Positions 52,501-64,000 of a stretch of 64,000 bases of DNA are shown one piece after another; the stretch's first letter is position 1, and each line of letters opens with the position of its first letter. The notes beneath the pieces were generated by a model. It searched no databases, had not been told where the DNA came from, and worked only from the letters and a program-made list of their open reading frames with translations. Source of the DNA: Scatophagus argus (taxonomy: Eukaryota > Chordata > Actinopteri > Scatophagidae); contig NC_058501.1 in assembly GCF_020382885.2 (NCBI RefSeq), forward strand, positions 4,402,001 to 4,466,000, given 5' to 3'. Made by a program: the position numbers and the translations under genes.

Positions 52501-53539
52501 AGCATTTGTGTTTTCTTATTACCGATGATGAGAATCCAGTATTTCTTATAAACAGAATTAGTAACTGCGGTGTTGCAAGAGCTCTAAATATTTTATCATT
52601 TTGTGCATCACCAAACAACCTTTTACACGCAAACATCTACACACTTGTACGTGCACTTCCTCACAGAGTACATATAGTGTTATTCTTAGATGTTTCACTC
52701 ATTTGTCTCATGTTTCCCTCTTCCTCTCATGTTCCAGAGATGGGAACAGTATGGAGGTCCAGGTTGACATTGAATCCAAACCAGGCAAACTACGGCACCA
52801 TAGTGGCAGCAGCAGTGTGGATGACAGCAGCCATGTTGGCCGTTGTGGCTGGACCTGCCCTTCCAATGGTTGCACTTCCACAGAAGGCAAAGGACCCTCC
52901 ACCAAGTGGGCCAAGGAGGCATCCTGCTCGTCCTCCTCCAGTTCAGGTGGGAAAAAGAGCAAAGGCAAGCTGCGCAAGAAAGGCGGCGGAGGCACCAAAA
53001 TCAATGAGACACGGGAGGACATGGACGCTCAGCTGCTGGAGCAGCGTAGCACCAACTCCTCAGAGTTCGACTCTCCATCGCTGAGTGGCAGCCTGCCTTC
53101 TGTGGCAGACTCCCACTCCAGCCACTTCTCTGAGTTCAGCTGCTCCGATCTAGAAAGCATGAAGACGTCATGTAGCCACGGATCCGGTGGAGGTGACTAC
53201 CACACGCGCTTTGCCACTGTCAGCCCCCTACCCGAGGTGGAGAACGATCGCCTGGAGACCTGCCCCGCTTCCTCATCCTCCTCCCAAGGACAGGGAGCTG
53301 TGATCACTCCCAACTCTCCCACCTCCGTCACCTCCTCCCTGGGCCACGGTGCAGAGGTGGCCCCTCTCTGCTTCATCACAGAGGAGAATGTCAACCTGGT
53401 GTGCCCTGCTGAGCTGGACTCTCACAGCAACACCAGAGAGCTGCTAAAAGAAACCAACAACAACAACCACCATCAACCACAGCACCAGACCCAAACCCAG
53501 CAGCAGCCCAAGAACTCCTGTATACAGACTGACATATAA
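43547..53539 (+). CDS. rnf19a: RNF19A (dorfin), RBR E3 ubiquitin ligase (885 aa, nine coding exons)
   Basis: Coding exons: 43547-44250, 48297-48505, 48667-48811, 49241-49403, 50797-50911, 51251-51412, 51767-51980, 52103-52246, 52738-53539. RNF19A is a RING-IBR-RING ligase at centrosomes and membranes that ubiquitinates misfolded SOD1 among others. RING1 starts at [12 protein letters not shown]. The IBR region spans the first intron with [10 protein letters not shown] and [19 protein letters not shown]2 starts KPCPRC, and its catalytic Cys is C326 in [10 protein letters not shown]. Two hydrophobic segments (about 376-403 and 424-460) anchor it, and a long Ser-rich tail ends CIQTDI. The human protein is 838 aa as I recall. 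Residues about 104-129 are an Ala/Ser/Pro-rich insert. The chosen start MSLQKHQQ aligns with an internal Met of the human protein. The frame is open further upstream but has no ATG before an in-frame TGA at 43292-43294. Confidence 0.95.
44251..48296 (+). other. rnf19a: rnf19a intron between first and second coding exons
   Basis: A 4 kb intron. About 46848-46875 holds an isolated ACTTTATTGATCCCTGG-type fish repeat end. About 47575-47606 ('aaaagtgctctataaataaagttattattatt') resembles the 3' tail of a teleost LINE or SINE ending in ATT repeats. No exon is seen. Confidence 0.5.
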
Positions 53540-54716
53540 AATTTCAATACCTTAAGTGCTGCACAGACGCTGTTTTTATTTAACATCTTTTCCTCCACTA
53601 AACTAACCATCATAGCTTACAGTTTAACCTGCATTTTCTGTTCTTCCCTTAAAAAGGGAATGTGCTATGTGCTGTTTTGGGATTTATGCCCTTCATAAAA
53701 AAGCAACTTTTGAGTAAAACAGAGATCATTGTGTCCACTGACTGTCAGAGGGCTGGTTGGAAGTCTTAGGTTTCCAAAGTGCAGCCGTGTGAGAAATGTT
53801 AAGGTTGTGAATGCCGGTGTTTCTCCCTGTGTGACCTGCAGACTGCTGACACTTTTTTCGGGAGTCAATTTACTCTCCCTCACCACTTTTAACAGAGACG
53901 GCCCACACATTTGGTTGCTGTCCTATTGATCTGTGTAGGTTCAAATAAAACCACTGTGTCCGTTTTCCTCATTTGATTTTGGCCAGACTATTGCGGATGC
54001 AACACCAGGCAGGAATCTTAATCTTACAGCTTTCCAGAGGTTAACTCAAACAGGGACCAGGCAATATGATTCACTATTTCCTCCTTTTTTTTCCCCCAAA
54101 AAATGTATTAGTAACAGAGGAACCTTGTGTTCTTGTCTGTATTTATTATCATACTTTTTTTTTGTCTTTTCCCTGTGTTTGAGATGAACACTTTAATGTA
54201 TACTTATAAGGCCTGGGCTCAACATCCCATCATTTTATCTCTAAAATCGACACAATTGAGATTCTCTTTAGATGGATACACACATAGCTGTTGTGCGAGA
54301 TGTTGCTGGACAGTTTTTTAGCAGCTTGCTAACCAGTTTAGAGCTGTAGCTGATGTTGCCAGAATGTCTTGAGTGTGTGTTTTTAGTGCTAAAATGAGTT
54401 TGGAAGTCCAGGTCTGTTTAAGTTCTGTAAAGAGCTTGTGTTGATATGTTTTTGTTTTTTTGTTTTTTTTTTGAGGGGGAGGGTCTTTGATTTGAGAAAG
54501 GTCTCTGGAAGGCCATGCTTGTCGAGATAATGCTGAAAGTCATTATATTAACGTTAACCAATGGGTTGGTCAATTCTGTGAAATTGTATCAAGAAAATGT
54601 TTTGTCCTGTTCAAAGGTGATTTATTCAGGCTGACGGTCTCGCCTCACTGAGTAAGAGAAAGCTTTGATATCTTTCTTTGTTAACTCATGGTGCCTTCAA
54701 CAAGCTGTTTGTGTTC

Positions 54717-54782
<66 letters not shown>

Positions 54783-55975
54783 CACTGTGTCTTCAAGACT
54801 CCAAACAACAACACTCATTATAGGTTGCAGAATGTCTGTCTGTGTAGGAGGGATGCTCATTCACGTACACAACGTACTGTGGTAGACATGGTAAATGAAG
54901 ACTTTTCAATTGCCTACCAAAGACAGCACTCAGGCTCTTGTTAAATCTTATACCTTTGATTTGTTGCCTGTACACACAGTATAGTGCATCCTTTTTACAC
55001 CATGGATATGAATGAAGACAAGACCCAGGATTATACAGACATACAGTCTGCTGTTTTTGTACATGCTTCACAAATGCTACGCAAATAATTGAGGCCCCAG
55101 AGTGGCCCGAGGCACCTGCACTGTTACCTGTATTTCTTATTACGACTATGTTCTGCGATGCACAAAGCTGAATAGGGATGCATAGGTTTGTTCTGGATTG
55201 CCTTCCCTGTTGATTTGTCCTGTGATTCCCGTTTGTTTTCTCAATCGGTGCTGCTGAGCAGACTTGAAGTCAAATTCTGTTTTAAACACTTTATTTCAGA
55301 GTGTTTGCTTACGCCTGTCTTTACTGCTCAGTGGTTTTTATGGAGGCCACTGAGCCAGCTCAGGTGAACCTCTACTAGGTAGGTAAAAGCATTTTGAATG
55401 GTTTTTTTGACCCAGGTCTGTTACTGAACGAACACTCACTTTGGTTCGGTGGATAGGGCTGCACGCTGCAGTCCATCCCACATTACAGCAAAATGTTTTT
55501 CTCTTCCTCCCGAGTTCCGTTTCTCGTTCTTCACCAAAATTCCAGTTTCTCGATCCTAATTTGAACACTAGTGCCAGATTTAATTTGTAATTTGTGCAAA
55601 ATGGCATAAGGTATTTGTATATGTGTTTGGTAACCTGCTTTACTATATGCGTGTAAATGCATATCAGAAAAATTAAAAAAAAAAACAAATGAATATGAAA
55701 TGTTGTCCCGTCCTCTGTTTTTCAGGTAAATGAAGTACTGTAAATAATCAGGGCATTCTATTTTTATTTCACTATTTCATTTCATCTTAACACAGAGAAG
55801 GAAACCATTTTTTTCCAGTTTATTGAATAGCCCTCTGTGAATGTTGTACAGCTCTACAGAACTACACTGTTAAAACCACGTTGAACAGGAACTGTGGAAC
55901 TTGACCCCCAACTTGTCCCCTGAAATAAATTTGGTACATTCATGTAGAATTAATAAAACACTTGAAAGCAAAGAA
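53540..55975 (+). other. rnf19a: rnf19a 3' UTR
   Basis: A long non-coding 3' end with three AATAAA sites: near 53945, near 55924 and at 55952-55957. The last is the likely distal end. The first would give a short 3' UTR of about 0.4 kb, so alternative polyadenylation is plausible. The TC microsatellite lies between them. Confidence 0.6.
54721..54778. repeat. (TC)29 microsatellite
   Basis: A perfect, uninterrupted 58-base TC tract. It would be transcribed in the long form of the rnf19a 3' UTR. Confidence 0.97.
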
Positions 55976-57219
55976 TAGGTTGGGGGTTGCATCCAGGCAG
56001 TCTTCAATTTCGGAGGACTGAAATATTAACTATTTAAATACTCAACAAGGACAGAATGTCGTAAAGCAAATAAATGACATTTTAAACAATTACATGCATG
56101 TAGCTAAGTGAATATATGTATGATTTATGATGCATAAATCCAAGCCTTTGCACATTTTGATAAAAGCAACTAAATGACATAAATATACTCTCTTTTTAGG
56201 AGCATCTGCACACTCACCAAAATGTAAGTCGACCCCTAGTCTGAAATCCAAGGCACACATCTCATAAAGATGCTGCTTCTCTCCAGTGTGTACACACCTG
56301 TGTGGCTGAACTGCTGTGAAGATGAATGCACAGACACGCACTGGCAGGCAGGCTAATTTGGTAAACAAATAGGATGCATTTACTTTATGTTACTCCTAAT
56401 GGAAACGGCCCAAAAACCAGCCTTTAAGAACGACTTTATGTGAGAACTCGGATGTGCTAATTGCATAGCTGAATAAATAAAAGAGCATCTGAGTTGTGTA
56501 CTGTATTTTTTCTTAAAATGTTTTCAGTCAATATCAGTTCAACAGATACTCTTATCGTACTAACGAGATATCGTGCAGGCCTTTTTCTCCCACAGACATA
56601 ATACTGTACATATGGTCATAACAAAAGTGATATCTTTTAAACTTTATCTTAAGCTTCTGTCCTGCGGCTAGGAACATCTAATTAGCTTAGAAGCAAATGA
56701 CCTCACATGTTCCTGTGCTCGGTAATATTCAGCATGCACTGAATATCATTTCTGATCTTAGCTGGTGTATAACAGAGACCCCTTTATCAAATGACTGATA
56801 TCAGAAAACTGACATGGTTCAAGGGCCCAAACAACTGGAACTCAGTTGTGGGAACATGAGCCTGAAACGCTTGCCTGAATCGGTGTACATTGGACCCTGT
56901 TTATCAGTATATTAAAGTGAAGATCCATAGTATCTTACTGCCTGCCCATGGTACAATGAAAATGGTTAGTGGTGGTACAAAAGTAAATCTGCATAGGAAA
57001 ATGTTCTAGAGAGAAAAAAAATATATTCCTTATAATGTCACTCATACATACAGTGATCAGCTCATCAGATCACAGCACAGACCAGTAGAGTGAATGTGAC
57101 TCAGGTCCATTATATTGCTCTGGGGCACAATGAGCAGCAGTTCTTGTGCAGTGTTTTGCATAGATCGGAGAGTTGTAGTGGTGTAACAGCTCGTGCAGCG
57201 GAGAGCAGGGGCAGGGGGG
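55976..57219. other. Tail-to-tail interval between rnf19a and spag1
   Basis: It holds the spag1 3' UTR on the minus strand, whose end is not clear: no convincing AATAAA on that strand lies close to the stop. A possible TTTATT (minus AATAAA) occurs near 55820, inside the rnf19a 3' UTR, which would make the two transcripts overlap. Nothing else was recognised. Confidence 0.45.
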
Positions 57220-60200
57220 TCAGATGTATTTGTTGGCCAGATTCTGGACATCGTTCTTAGTGAACTCTGTGCACTCTGCTGCGGACAGATGCTCAAACAG
57301 CTGAGTCATGTGGCAACGCTCGTCCTTCTCCAGCAGCATCAGTACAACCTGAAAAACAGCATATCATCATCATGGACTGTAAAATCACCATTTAACACCA
57401 AAACTCCAACTGCTGGGGAGTGGACTGATATTTCAAAACAATATTATGATTTATTATTATGTAAAGTTACCAAGGGTTCAGTTGGGATTTATTATGTAAC
57501 TTTGGTAACTATCTTTTAAAAATGCTGCAGTAAAATAACTTGAAAATGAAAACACTTGGGCACTTGGGGGACCTGTTGTATGATCATATGGTTGAGTTTG
57601 CTGATGACATTTTGATTAGATTTTTCTAGAGAATTTTTAAAATTTGCTTATGTAGAAATAAATTGGATGTTAAGATTTTAGTGTTGAAGCATTAAAATTG
57701 CTGTAATAAAAGAACAAGAAAATAATGACAGATACTGGCCTGCGTATTTAAAAAAATAACTTTTGACAAACTATTGATATTGACAAAATTTGGCATTGAT
57801 AGTGGCTGATGGCTCTACAGATTTTAGAAATTTATGAATTACAAAAATGATTAACAAGACGTAAACCACATCTTACCGAGAACCTGTCTGCAGTGTGCAG
57901 ATAGTTGAGGTGTTGGTAGACTAAGTTGGGGTCTTTCTCCAGGAGGTGTGAGTCTAGCGCCTGCATGATGAAGCTGATGATGGGTCCATCCAGCTGGGTG
58001 CTCAGGAGCTGCGGAAGCATTTGTGGGGTCGTGGAGGCTAGCAGATCAGCGCAGGCGGCTGTGTTTCCATTGCAGCGGGCTGCGTTCAGAGCCTGGCCGA
58101 ACTCGTAGGCGTTGGTAGGCTGGAGGTTGACGGTGAGGTCTTCTCCTCTGCAGCTGCTATCTGAGTTCGGAATGGTTGTTTCCTCGTCACCCTCAACCTG
58201 ACGAAGAAGATGAAGGGAGGCAAAGAAGTGGATTTAAACTCATGTAAATTGACAGGCTAGAAGAACAGAGGTAAGCGTTGCGAAACTAAGAGGATACTCT
58301 GTCAAGTCTTTTACAGCTCCTTAGAATTTACCTCCTTTTGAATAATTCACTTGGTATTAATACAGTAATACAGTCTGAGAGGTGCCGTTTTTTAATGTCA
58401 GCTGGCCCTGGCCTTTCTGTTTTCTGCAGTGGCTGCTGAGAGAGGCCTATGACCTGCAGTCACGGGCCAGTACATGTCTTAACCTTACCAGGACACTCCC
58501 AGAAGGTAAAAAAAAACCAAAGCTTTGTTTAATTTCTGACTATGGTCACTAAACTAATGTTATAACACCACACAGATCGAGAGGTGACAGTGGGCTGGGT
58601 TTGGGCCATCTCCTTCTCTCCTAATATCACGTTCCTCCAAGATAATCCAACATGTACACAAATGCAACATATTGACTATGAATGCCAACAGTGGATGTGT
58701 CTATTTTATGAAATTGAGTAGAAAAAGATAATCCCATTTTACAGATGAACACTATACAGGATCTGACTTGAAGCCAGGTTGAAATATTCATCAAAAAAAC
58801 AAAAAAACAAAAAAACCAAAACCAAACCTCTACCTCTGTGATGGCTACAGTCTTCCTGGGTTTGGCTGGTGAACCATTGGCTAGACTCTGTCTGAGCAGC
58901 ACTGTGACCTCCTCCAGCTCCTTCTCAGCCTCCTGCACATTGGGATCCTGCTGCAGCACCTCCTGAAGGTCAGAGCTGCAAGCCAGGTAGTCCTGTGGAA
59001 GGGACCGAAAAAATATATCCTCAAGTGAAATTTTACATGGAGTTTAAATATTGTAGTGGGGGTGTGAAAAATTAAATTAAACGCCCCGTTCAAATAGTTT
59101 GGGGCAAATTAACAAATTGATTGACACACTTTCTCCCTCCAGGTTCCCTTTTCAATGAATACATTCGCTTGAGCCAGCTCACTTCACCTTGAGGCCTTTA
59201 TTGGCCAGGGCTCGTCTGTAGAAGGCCTTCTTATTGGTTGGCTCTAGTTTCAGTGCTGCGTCACAGTCCTGCTTGGCCTCAGTAAACCTCTCCAGCTTCA
59301 AGTAGCACAGGGCTCTGAAAACACACACAAACACACGTCACTTGAGACCTTTATTTTTGTCAACAGCAACTAATCACATCTGATGCATAACTAAAAGGTA
59401 TCATGAGTTTGTGGCTCATCGACTGTGAATCAGGGTCGACGATGAAGGTTGAAGACATGAAACAGATCATTTTTGTACAAAATGGATGACACATAAGAGA
59501 GAATTTACATCTCTGATGTTTACTCAAATAGCTTTGACTTCTTCATGAATGTGCTGTCAGTATTTTCAGTCAAATGGCCTTCAGCAGCTGTGTGTTTGTT
59601 CAGCAGAAGAGCTCGACATATGCAAACATGAACACACAACAGGACATTTTTCATGTCAGCATCACAGACATAACATAATCAACAATCTACCTACTAGTGT
59701 GAAAAGAAGCAAGGTGGGGACAGTTGGACAGAGAATGGAGTCAGTCCTGCCTGCTGAATGTCAGATAATGTGATGATGGCTATAAGCGGAGCTCTGATAA
59801 ACTGTGCTGAAGCAGGCAGCTGTTTCCTGAGCCTCGGCCATTCTGTCCAAACTTACCAACAATGCATGCTAATTCACTACCCGTGACAGACTGCTAGGTG
59901 GGATTAGCTCCAGAGCTGAATGCGTCGCCTGGCTGACGATGATGAACGAGTCTGTTTCAATCTATCCAAACAAGTAAATAGATTTTCCGCATGTTTTTGA
60001 CTCGCCTGCTTTTTAAGGAAATGTTAGTAATAGAGAGCAGCAGTGAAGAAAAGAAAGTGAAAGAGACCACAGCAGTGTTTGTGCTTGTTCATGTAGAGAT
60101 GAGAGACTCTAACCTGTTGGTGTAGATTGCACACTCTGAAGGCTTTAGCTTAAGGCATTCAGTGTACTTTCCCAGTGCATTCTGGTATTGGCCCTTCTTC

Positions 60201-63200
60201 ACAAAGTCATTCCCTTCTTGCTTCAAACCTGCAAAACGGACTTCTGCTTTCCTTTCTGAAAGACAAAGTGGTGATGAATGCTTATTCACTCTTGTTTCAG
60301 CTGAGGTAATGAATCCACATTGACACATGCAATATATTTCAACTGACATCCCTTTTACTCCTAAGAAATCCTAACACAGGGACATATGCCAGTCTTCTGT
60401 ACAGCTTGAGGGTTTAAACCCTTGAAATTAATGCTGTGCTAGCTGGATGTGAGGCATGAGAGTTAAGTCAGCAATCAGTCACAGTGTGTCTTCTGGGAGG
60501 AAAAACTGTGCCAGCAGGTCTATTCCTTCATTAGAGTTTAAAATTAACAGCTGCAGCACAGCTCAGAGAATGGAGAAACTGCACAGTCAGTGAGCAGAGG
60601 TGACATGTCCACTTCTGTAACAATCAGACCCTTAACACTGTCCTCCTTTCTTACTGCGTAGTGACTGAGAAACAAAGACAAGCTGAGTCTGTTCTCTTCT
60701 ATTTAGTACAGCAAAGTAAAAATACACCGTTAGCTTAAAAGGTGCAGTACATGATTCTGGGGAAACTCAGTTGATTGCTGAGTCTCATTCCTGTCTGTAT
60801 TTGATGAGCAGAGAATTTCTCCATAATGGCTCACATGTGCTTCCATACACGTGCAGCCGGCCCAGATAAGAAAACAAAGAACAGAGAAGCTCAGATTACA
60901 ACACACACGTTTATGTTTTAAACATAAACTTTTAATTCCTGCATTGAAAAAGTCATTTAAGTTTAAGTGCATAGCAGTTATTATTTTTTACTAACTGTCA
61001 AAAGTATTCCACAAAGACAACATTTTTTTTAACACCTGTGATACCACCAGGTAGTTATCGCTTTTACATTCATATGTCTGGGTTAAGATTGTTTATTGGT
61101 AAATATCTGACAATAAGATTCTTGATTCTCTGTGTTTATACTAGTGATATGTGCTTACCACTGCTACTACTGCTGTAACTGGTCAAGATGAAGCACATCT
61201 TTTAGCATTTTTGAAATATATTATACATAGTTGTAATCTGTTTGATTAGATTATTACCCTTATGTCACACATTTACATTAAGGGTTTACATGGGAGCAGA
61301 ATACTGACTATTTACACCAGTGAGTTCAAGCCTGTGTTTTGGGGGTTAAACATTAATAGCTGTGGGTATGATTTTTTTCCAAACAGACCTGCATCCCTGG
61401 CTGCCTTCTCTGCTCGAGCCTGGAGGACCTCTGCGCTGGGTGGCTCCTCCCTGCGGTGCTGCTGAGCTGATAGAGGCACCAGAGGAATGTCTGGAAGTTT
61501 CTCTCTCCACTCTGTACCGTCCTGCTCGATCAGTAGCCTGGTGATCCTGGACGATGACACAGATCAGCCAATATATGGATGTTAAAAATTACACGTAAAA
61601 ATGTAATACAATAACCACACAACCCAGATGACACAGGGCTCACAGAAAAAGCGATTAGCACATTTCTACTTTTTATTGTCTTTGTTATTGCAAATCTTTT
61701 ATCGTTCGAATTTGTAAAAATATATATGGATGTACACTAAAGCTATGATGCTCTGGTACTCCTGCACACAAAGCAGCCAGGTCAGTCTTCCTATTGCATA
61801 ACAGAGAGAGGACATGCACTCTGAGAGCCATAATTAGCCTCTAGCTGGAGCAGCTTTGAACACCAGCTAAATCTGTTGGCCACTAATTAGACTTTATGTG
61901 CTTGTTCATTTGACTTGTTTGAATGTAGTCTCTGGATTATGTTACGATGCAATTTCTGGATTCAAAGTACAGCAATAATATTAAACAAGACAGTTGGAGA
62001 CATGAGATCTCCTTATGGTTAAGGGCAGTCGCAGTCATTGGAATAGCTGTTATGGGCACTGTAATAATCATTCAAACGCTGGTTTCGTGATGCCAATCAT
62101 TTAGAAATGTGAATGTGGATGTTAAAACTCATTCAGTCAGTTCTGTGTTTCAATACAGGTATCTCGCTGCCCTCTGTAGCCTCTCAGCTGAAGTGAGAAG
62201 GTTAATACCTGTTGACACTGTCGTGTGCTGCTTGCACGCTGATGTCTATCTGCAAGACGGTCTTGTAATCCACGTAGGCCTGACGGTAACGCTCCAGGGA
62301 TTCATAAGCCATGGCCCGACGCAGGAGGGGCTTGAGGGAGAACGGCTGCAGTTCCAGGGCCCTGGTCGGTATAAATAGATGTGATGAGACAGGATCAAGT
62401 CTGCTGCCTCTATTATTGATGCTTCTCTCTGACAGTATGTGTGTGTTTCTGTCTACTGTAAGTATATAGTACAGTTTGCATTATGTGTACTGTTGTGTAT
62501 GTGTGCATTAACGCAGCTTAACTTTCTTGTTTGCCCTACAGGTTAAATCTTAAGAACACATCAAGTATTCAAAGGCTTTCACACGGAAGGTTACCTCAAG
62601 GTACCCTAAGTTTGCTGCTTATAAAACCACTTCTAAAGAGATTAATGAACATCCCTTCAATCAACAGCATTTATCTAATGTAGGGTGGGTTTGATACAAT
62701 CATCATCTGTCCAGATTTTAAAAGTCACATGTCTTTTAACACACACCAACACATAACAACCAGTGCAACTCACCAAGCTCACAAAACTCACCTTAAATTG
62801 TCAAACAAAGGTAGTGCTGTTCAAATATAAACGAAGAGCCCTCAAATGCTTTCAGAAACACATTTTAGTGTTTAGTGTTAATGACAAGGCCATAATTTTT
62901 TTTCTCCTTGTAAACGAATCAGGCATTGCTAAAACTTGCACGTGTTGGTCAGCACTACATCATGCATTTCTTTGCTCTGACTGGTTATAGGTCTAGCCAG
63001 TTGCATTCAGGGGCATTTTGATTTGCACCCACTGATAACACCCTTTGGAAACCTAAAATGAACTGAGAGAATCCAGACTGATACACCTTTGTGAATTGTT
63101 GGCATTGCTATGCACAGCTAACATCTCCCTCCCGTTATACGCACGGTGTGGTAAATAAATGCTCTCACCTTGTGCAGTCCTGTATGCAGTCTTGACTGTT

Positions 63201-63268
63201 GCCATCTTTCAGGTAGCAAGCTGCTCTGTTAGAATATAGAATACACAGGTCCTCTGGACTGTCAATCC
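57220..63268 (-). CDS. spag1: SPAG1 C-terminal part (TPR blocks and RPAP3_C), 5' end outside window
   Basis: Minus-strand exons in transcript order: 63169-63268, 62209-62361, 61389-61546, 60114-60255, 59188-59314, 58834-58992, 57877-58197, 57220-57348. The frame is continuous for 428 residues to the TGA at 57220-57222. SPAG1 is a cytoplasmic dynein-arm assembly factor (human loss causes primary ciliary dyskinesia) working with HSP70/HSP90 and R2TP-type proteins. A TPR block (LYSNRAACYLKDGNSQDCIQ to the DYKTVLQ repeat) is followed by a charged linker. A second TPR block has clamp-type residues (GNDFVKKGQY, IYTNRALCYLK, KKAFYRRA). The last 100 residues form an RPAP3_C domain (AYEFGQALNAARC to NLANKYI). 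The N-terminal part lies right of the window. Position beside rnf19a matches human. Teleosts have more than one spag1 copy, so the exact paralogue is open. Confidence 0.94.
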
Positions 63269-64000
63269 CTGCATAAAAAGAGACACATATATACTTTGAA
63301 AAACTCAGCTCTGGAATGGCACATGCAGCTTGCCAGTCCCTTTGGAACTGTGACACAGAATATCAGTTAAGTCACAAAAATTTAAGATGGCTTTAATAAC
63401 CCCTTGGCTTTAACAAGAACAGGCCTGAGTGTGTTAACAATCCTTCATAATGTTCAGAGGTTACTGGCTCAATAATACAGTGTAATGTATTATGGAAGGA
63501 CATTGATTTCAATGGAAGTCCACTTCAGACTGATGAATGTAGGATTGACTCAAAGCTGCATTCACATATTCAACAATTCTTGGTATTTGTCTGTTGATCA
63601 ATATTCTAATTTGAGAATCTTCATCGAATAAATTGAAAATAACTTAATGTTCAGATCTGGACTCCATACAGGTTAAACCAAAGTTCCTTAAACTCTTTGT
63701 CGGGACCTAAACAGGCAGAAGGCTAATAATCTGCTATGCTAATACATCCTGCTGTTGTACAGGAGTAACACTAGGAGTTCCAGGGTTGGACTGCATACAG
63801 CATATCTGCTATTCTCTCCACTTGCCAAACAGGTATTTCACTCTGTTTCCGCCATCATTATCACTAGCACAGGCCAATCCAATCTGCTTCTACTGTCTTT
63901 ACAAATAGAGCAACACTAAATACAGTCAGCTTAGCATGCCACCCCATCAGATGAAATTAGATTATGGATGATGACACCGTGATGATGATGATGTCTCAGC
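63269..64000 (-). other. spag1: spag1 intron
   Basis: Sequence upstream of the last exon found. No further exon with a SPAG1-like sequence or recognised repeat is seen to the window edge. Confidence 0.6.

Noticed and set aside
52506..53084. 192-codon frame overlapping the last rnf19a exon
   Set aside because: Alternative frame of the true exon, whose frame is fixed by homology and by the end of the protein.
57057..57296. Minus-strand 79-codon frame at the spag1 end
   Set aside because: Out of frame with the RPAP3_C coding exon that occupies the same bases.

Overview
This window is ordinary vertebrate nuclear DNA, almost certainly from a teleost fish. It holds five conserved multi-exon genes with standard GT-AG introns, in the order znf706, ywhaz, pabpc1, rnf19a (all + strand), then spag1 (- strand, running out of the right edge). 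The same neighbours sit together on human 8q22 (SPAG1, RNF19A, PABPC1, YWHAZ, ZNF706), so this is an ancient conserved block. SNX31 and ANKRD46, which in human lie between PABPC1 and RNF19A, are not visible here. The interspersed repeats (Tc1-like, mariner-like and pogo-like transposon remains, and a fish-type SINE-like element) and the short introns fit a teleost. The species cannot be named from the sequence alone.

Layout: 1-3005 znf706 (two coding exons, 76 aa; its first exon is probably left of the window). 3006-5700 is intergenic. 5735-5789 is a compact ywhaz promoter with ZNF143-like, RFX X-box-like and perfect CRE sites. ywhaz occupies 5.8-20.5 kb (247 aa, five coding exons), and its intron between the second and third coding exons carries an inverted-repeat element, a dead pogo-like transposon and a SINE-like repeat. 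20.5-22.1 kb is intergenic with a deleted mariner remnant. pabpc1 spans about 22.1-27.95 kb (635 aa, 14 coding exons plus a 3' UTR exon). 28-30.7 kb is intergenic with nothing recognised. rnf19a spans about 30.7-56 kb (non-coding exon 1, a 12 kb intron, then a 885-aa RBR E3 ligase). Its 5' leader has three extremely short upstream ORFs. spag1 follows tail-to-tail at 57.2-63.3 kb (C-terminal 428 residues: two TPR blocks and the RPAP3_C domain).

The genes are not an operon and do not form one pathway: a small zinc-finger protein, a 14-3-3 adaptor, the cytoplasmic poly(A)-binding protein, a membrane-anchored ubiquitin ligase and a dynein-arm assembly factor. I found no new gene system. The observations most worth checking are the rnf19a upstream ORFs, the A-rich and apparently deeply conserved pabpc1 3' UTR, shared CGCG/CRE promoter elements, the divergent 14-3-3 loop, and several duplicated or inverted non-coding segments. 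All exon borders were deduced by reading splice sites and matching the protein families from memory; no alignment was run.
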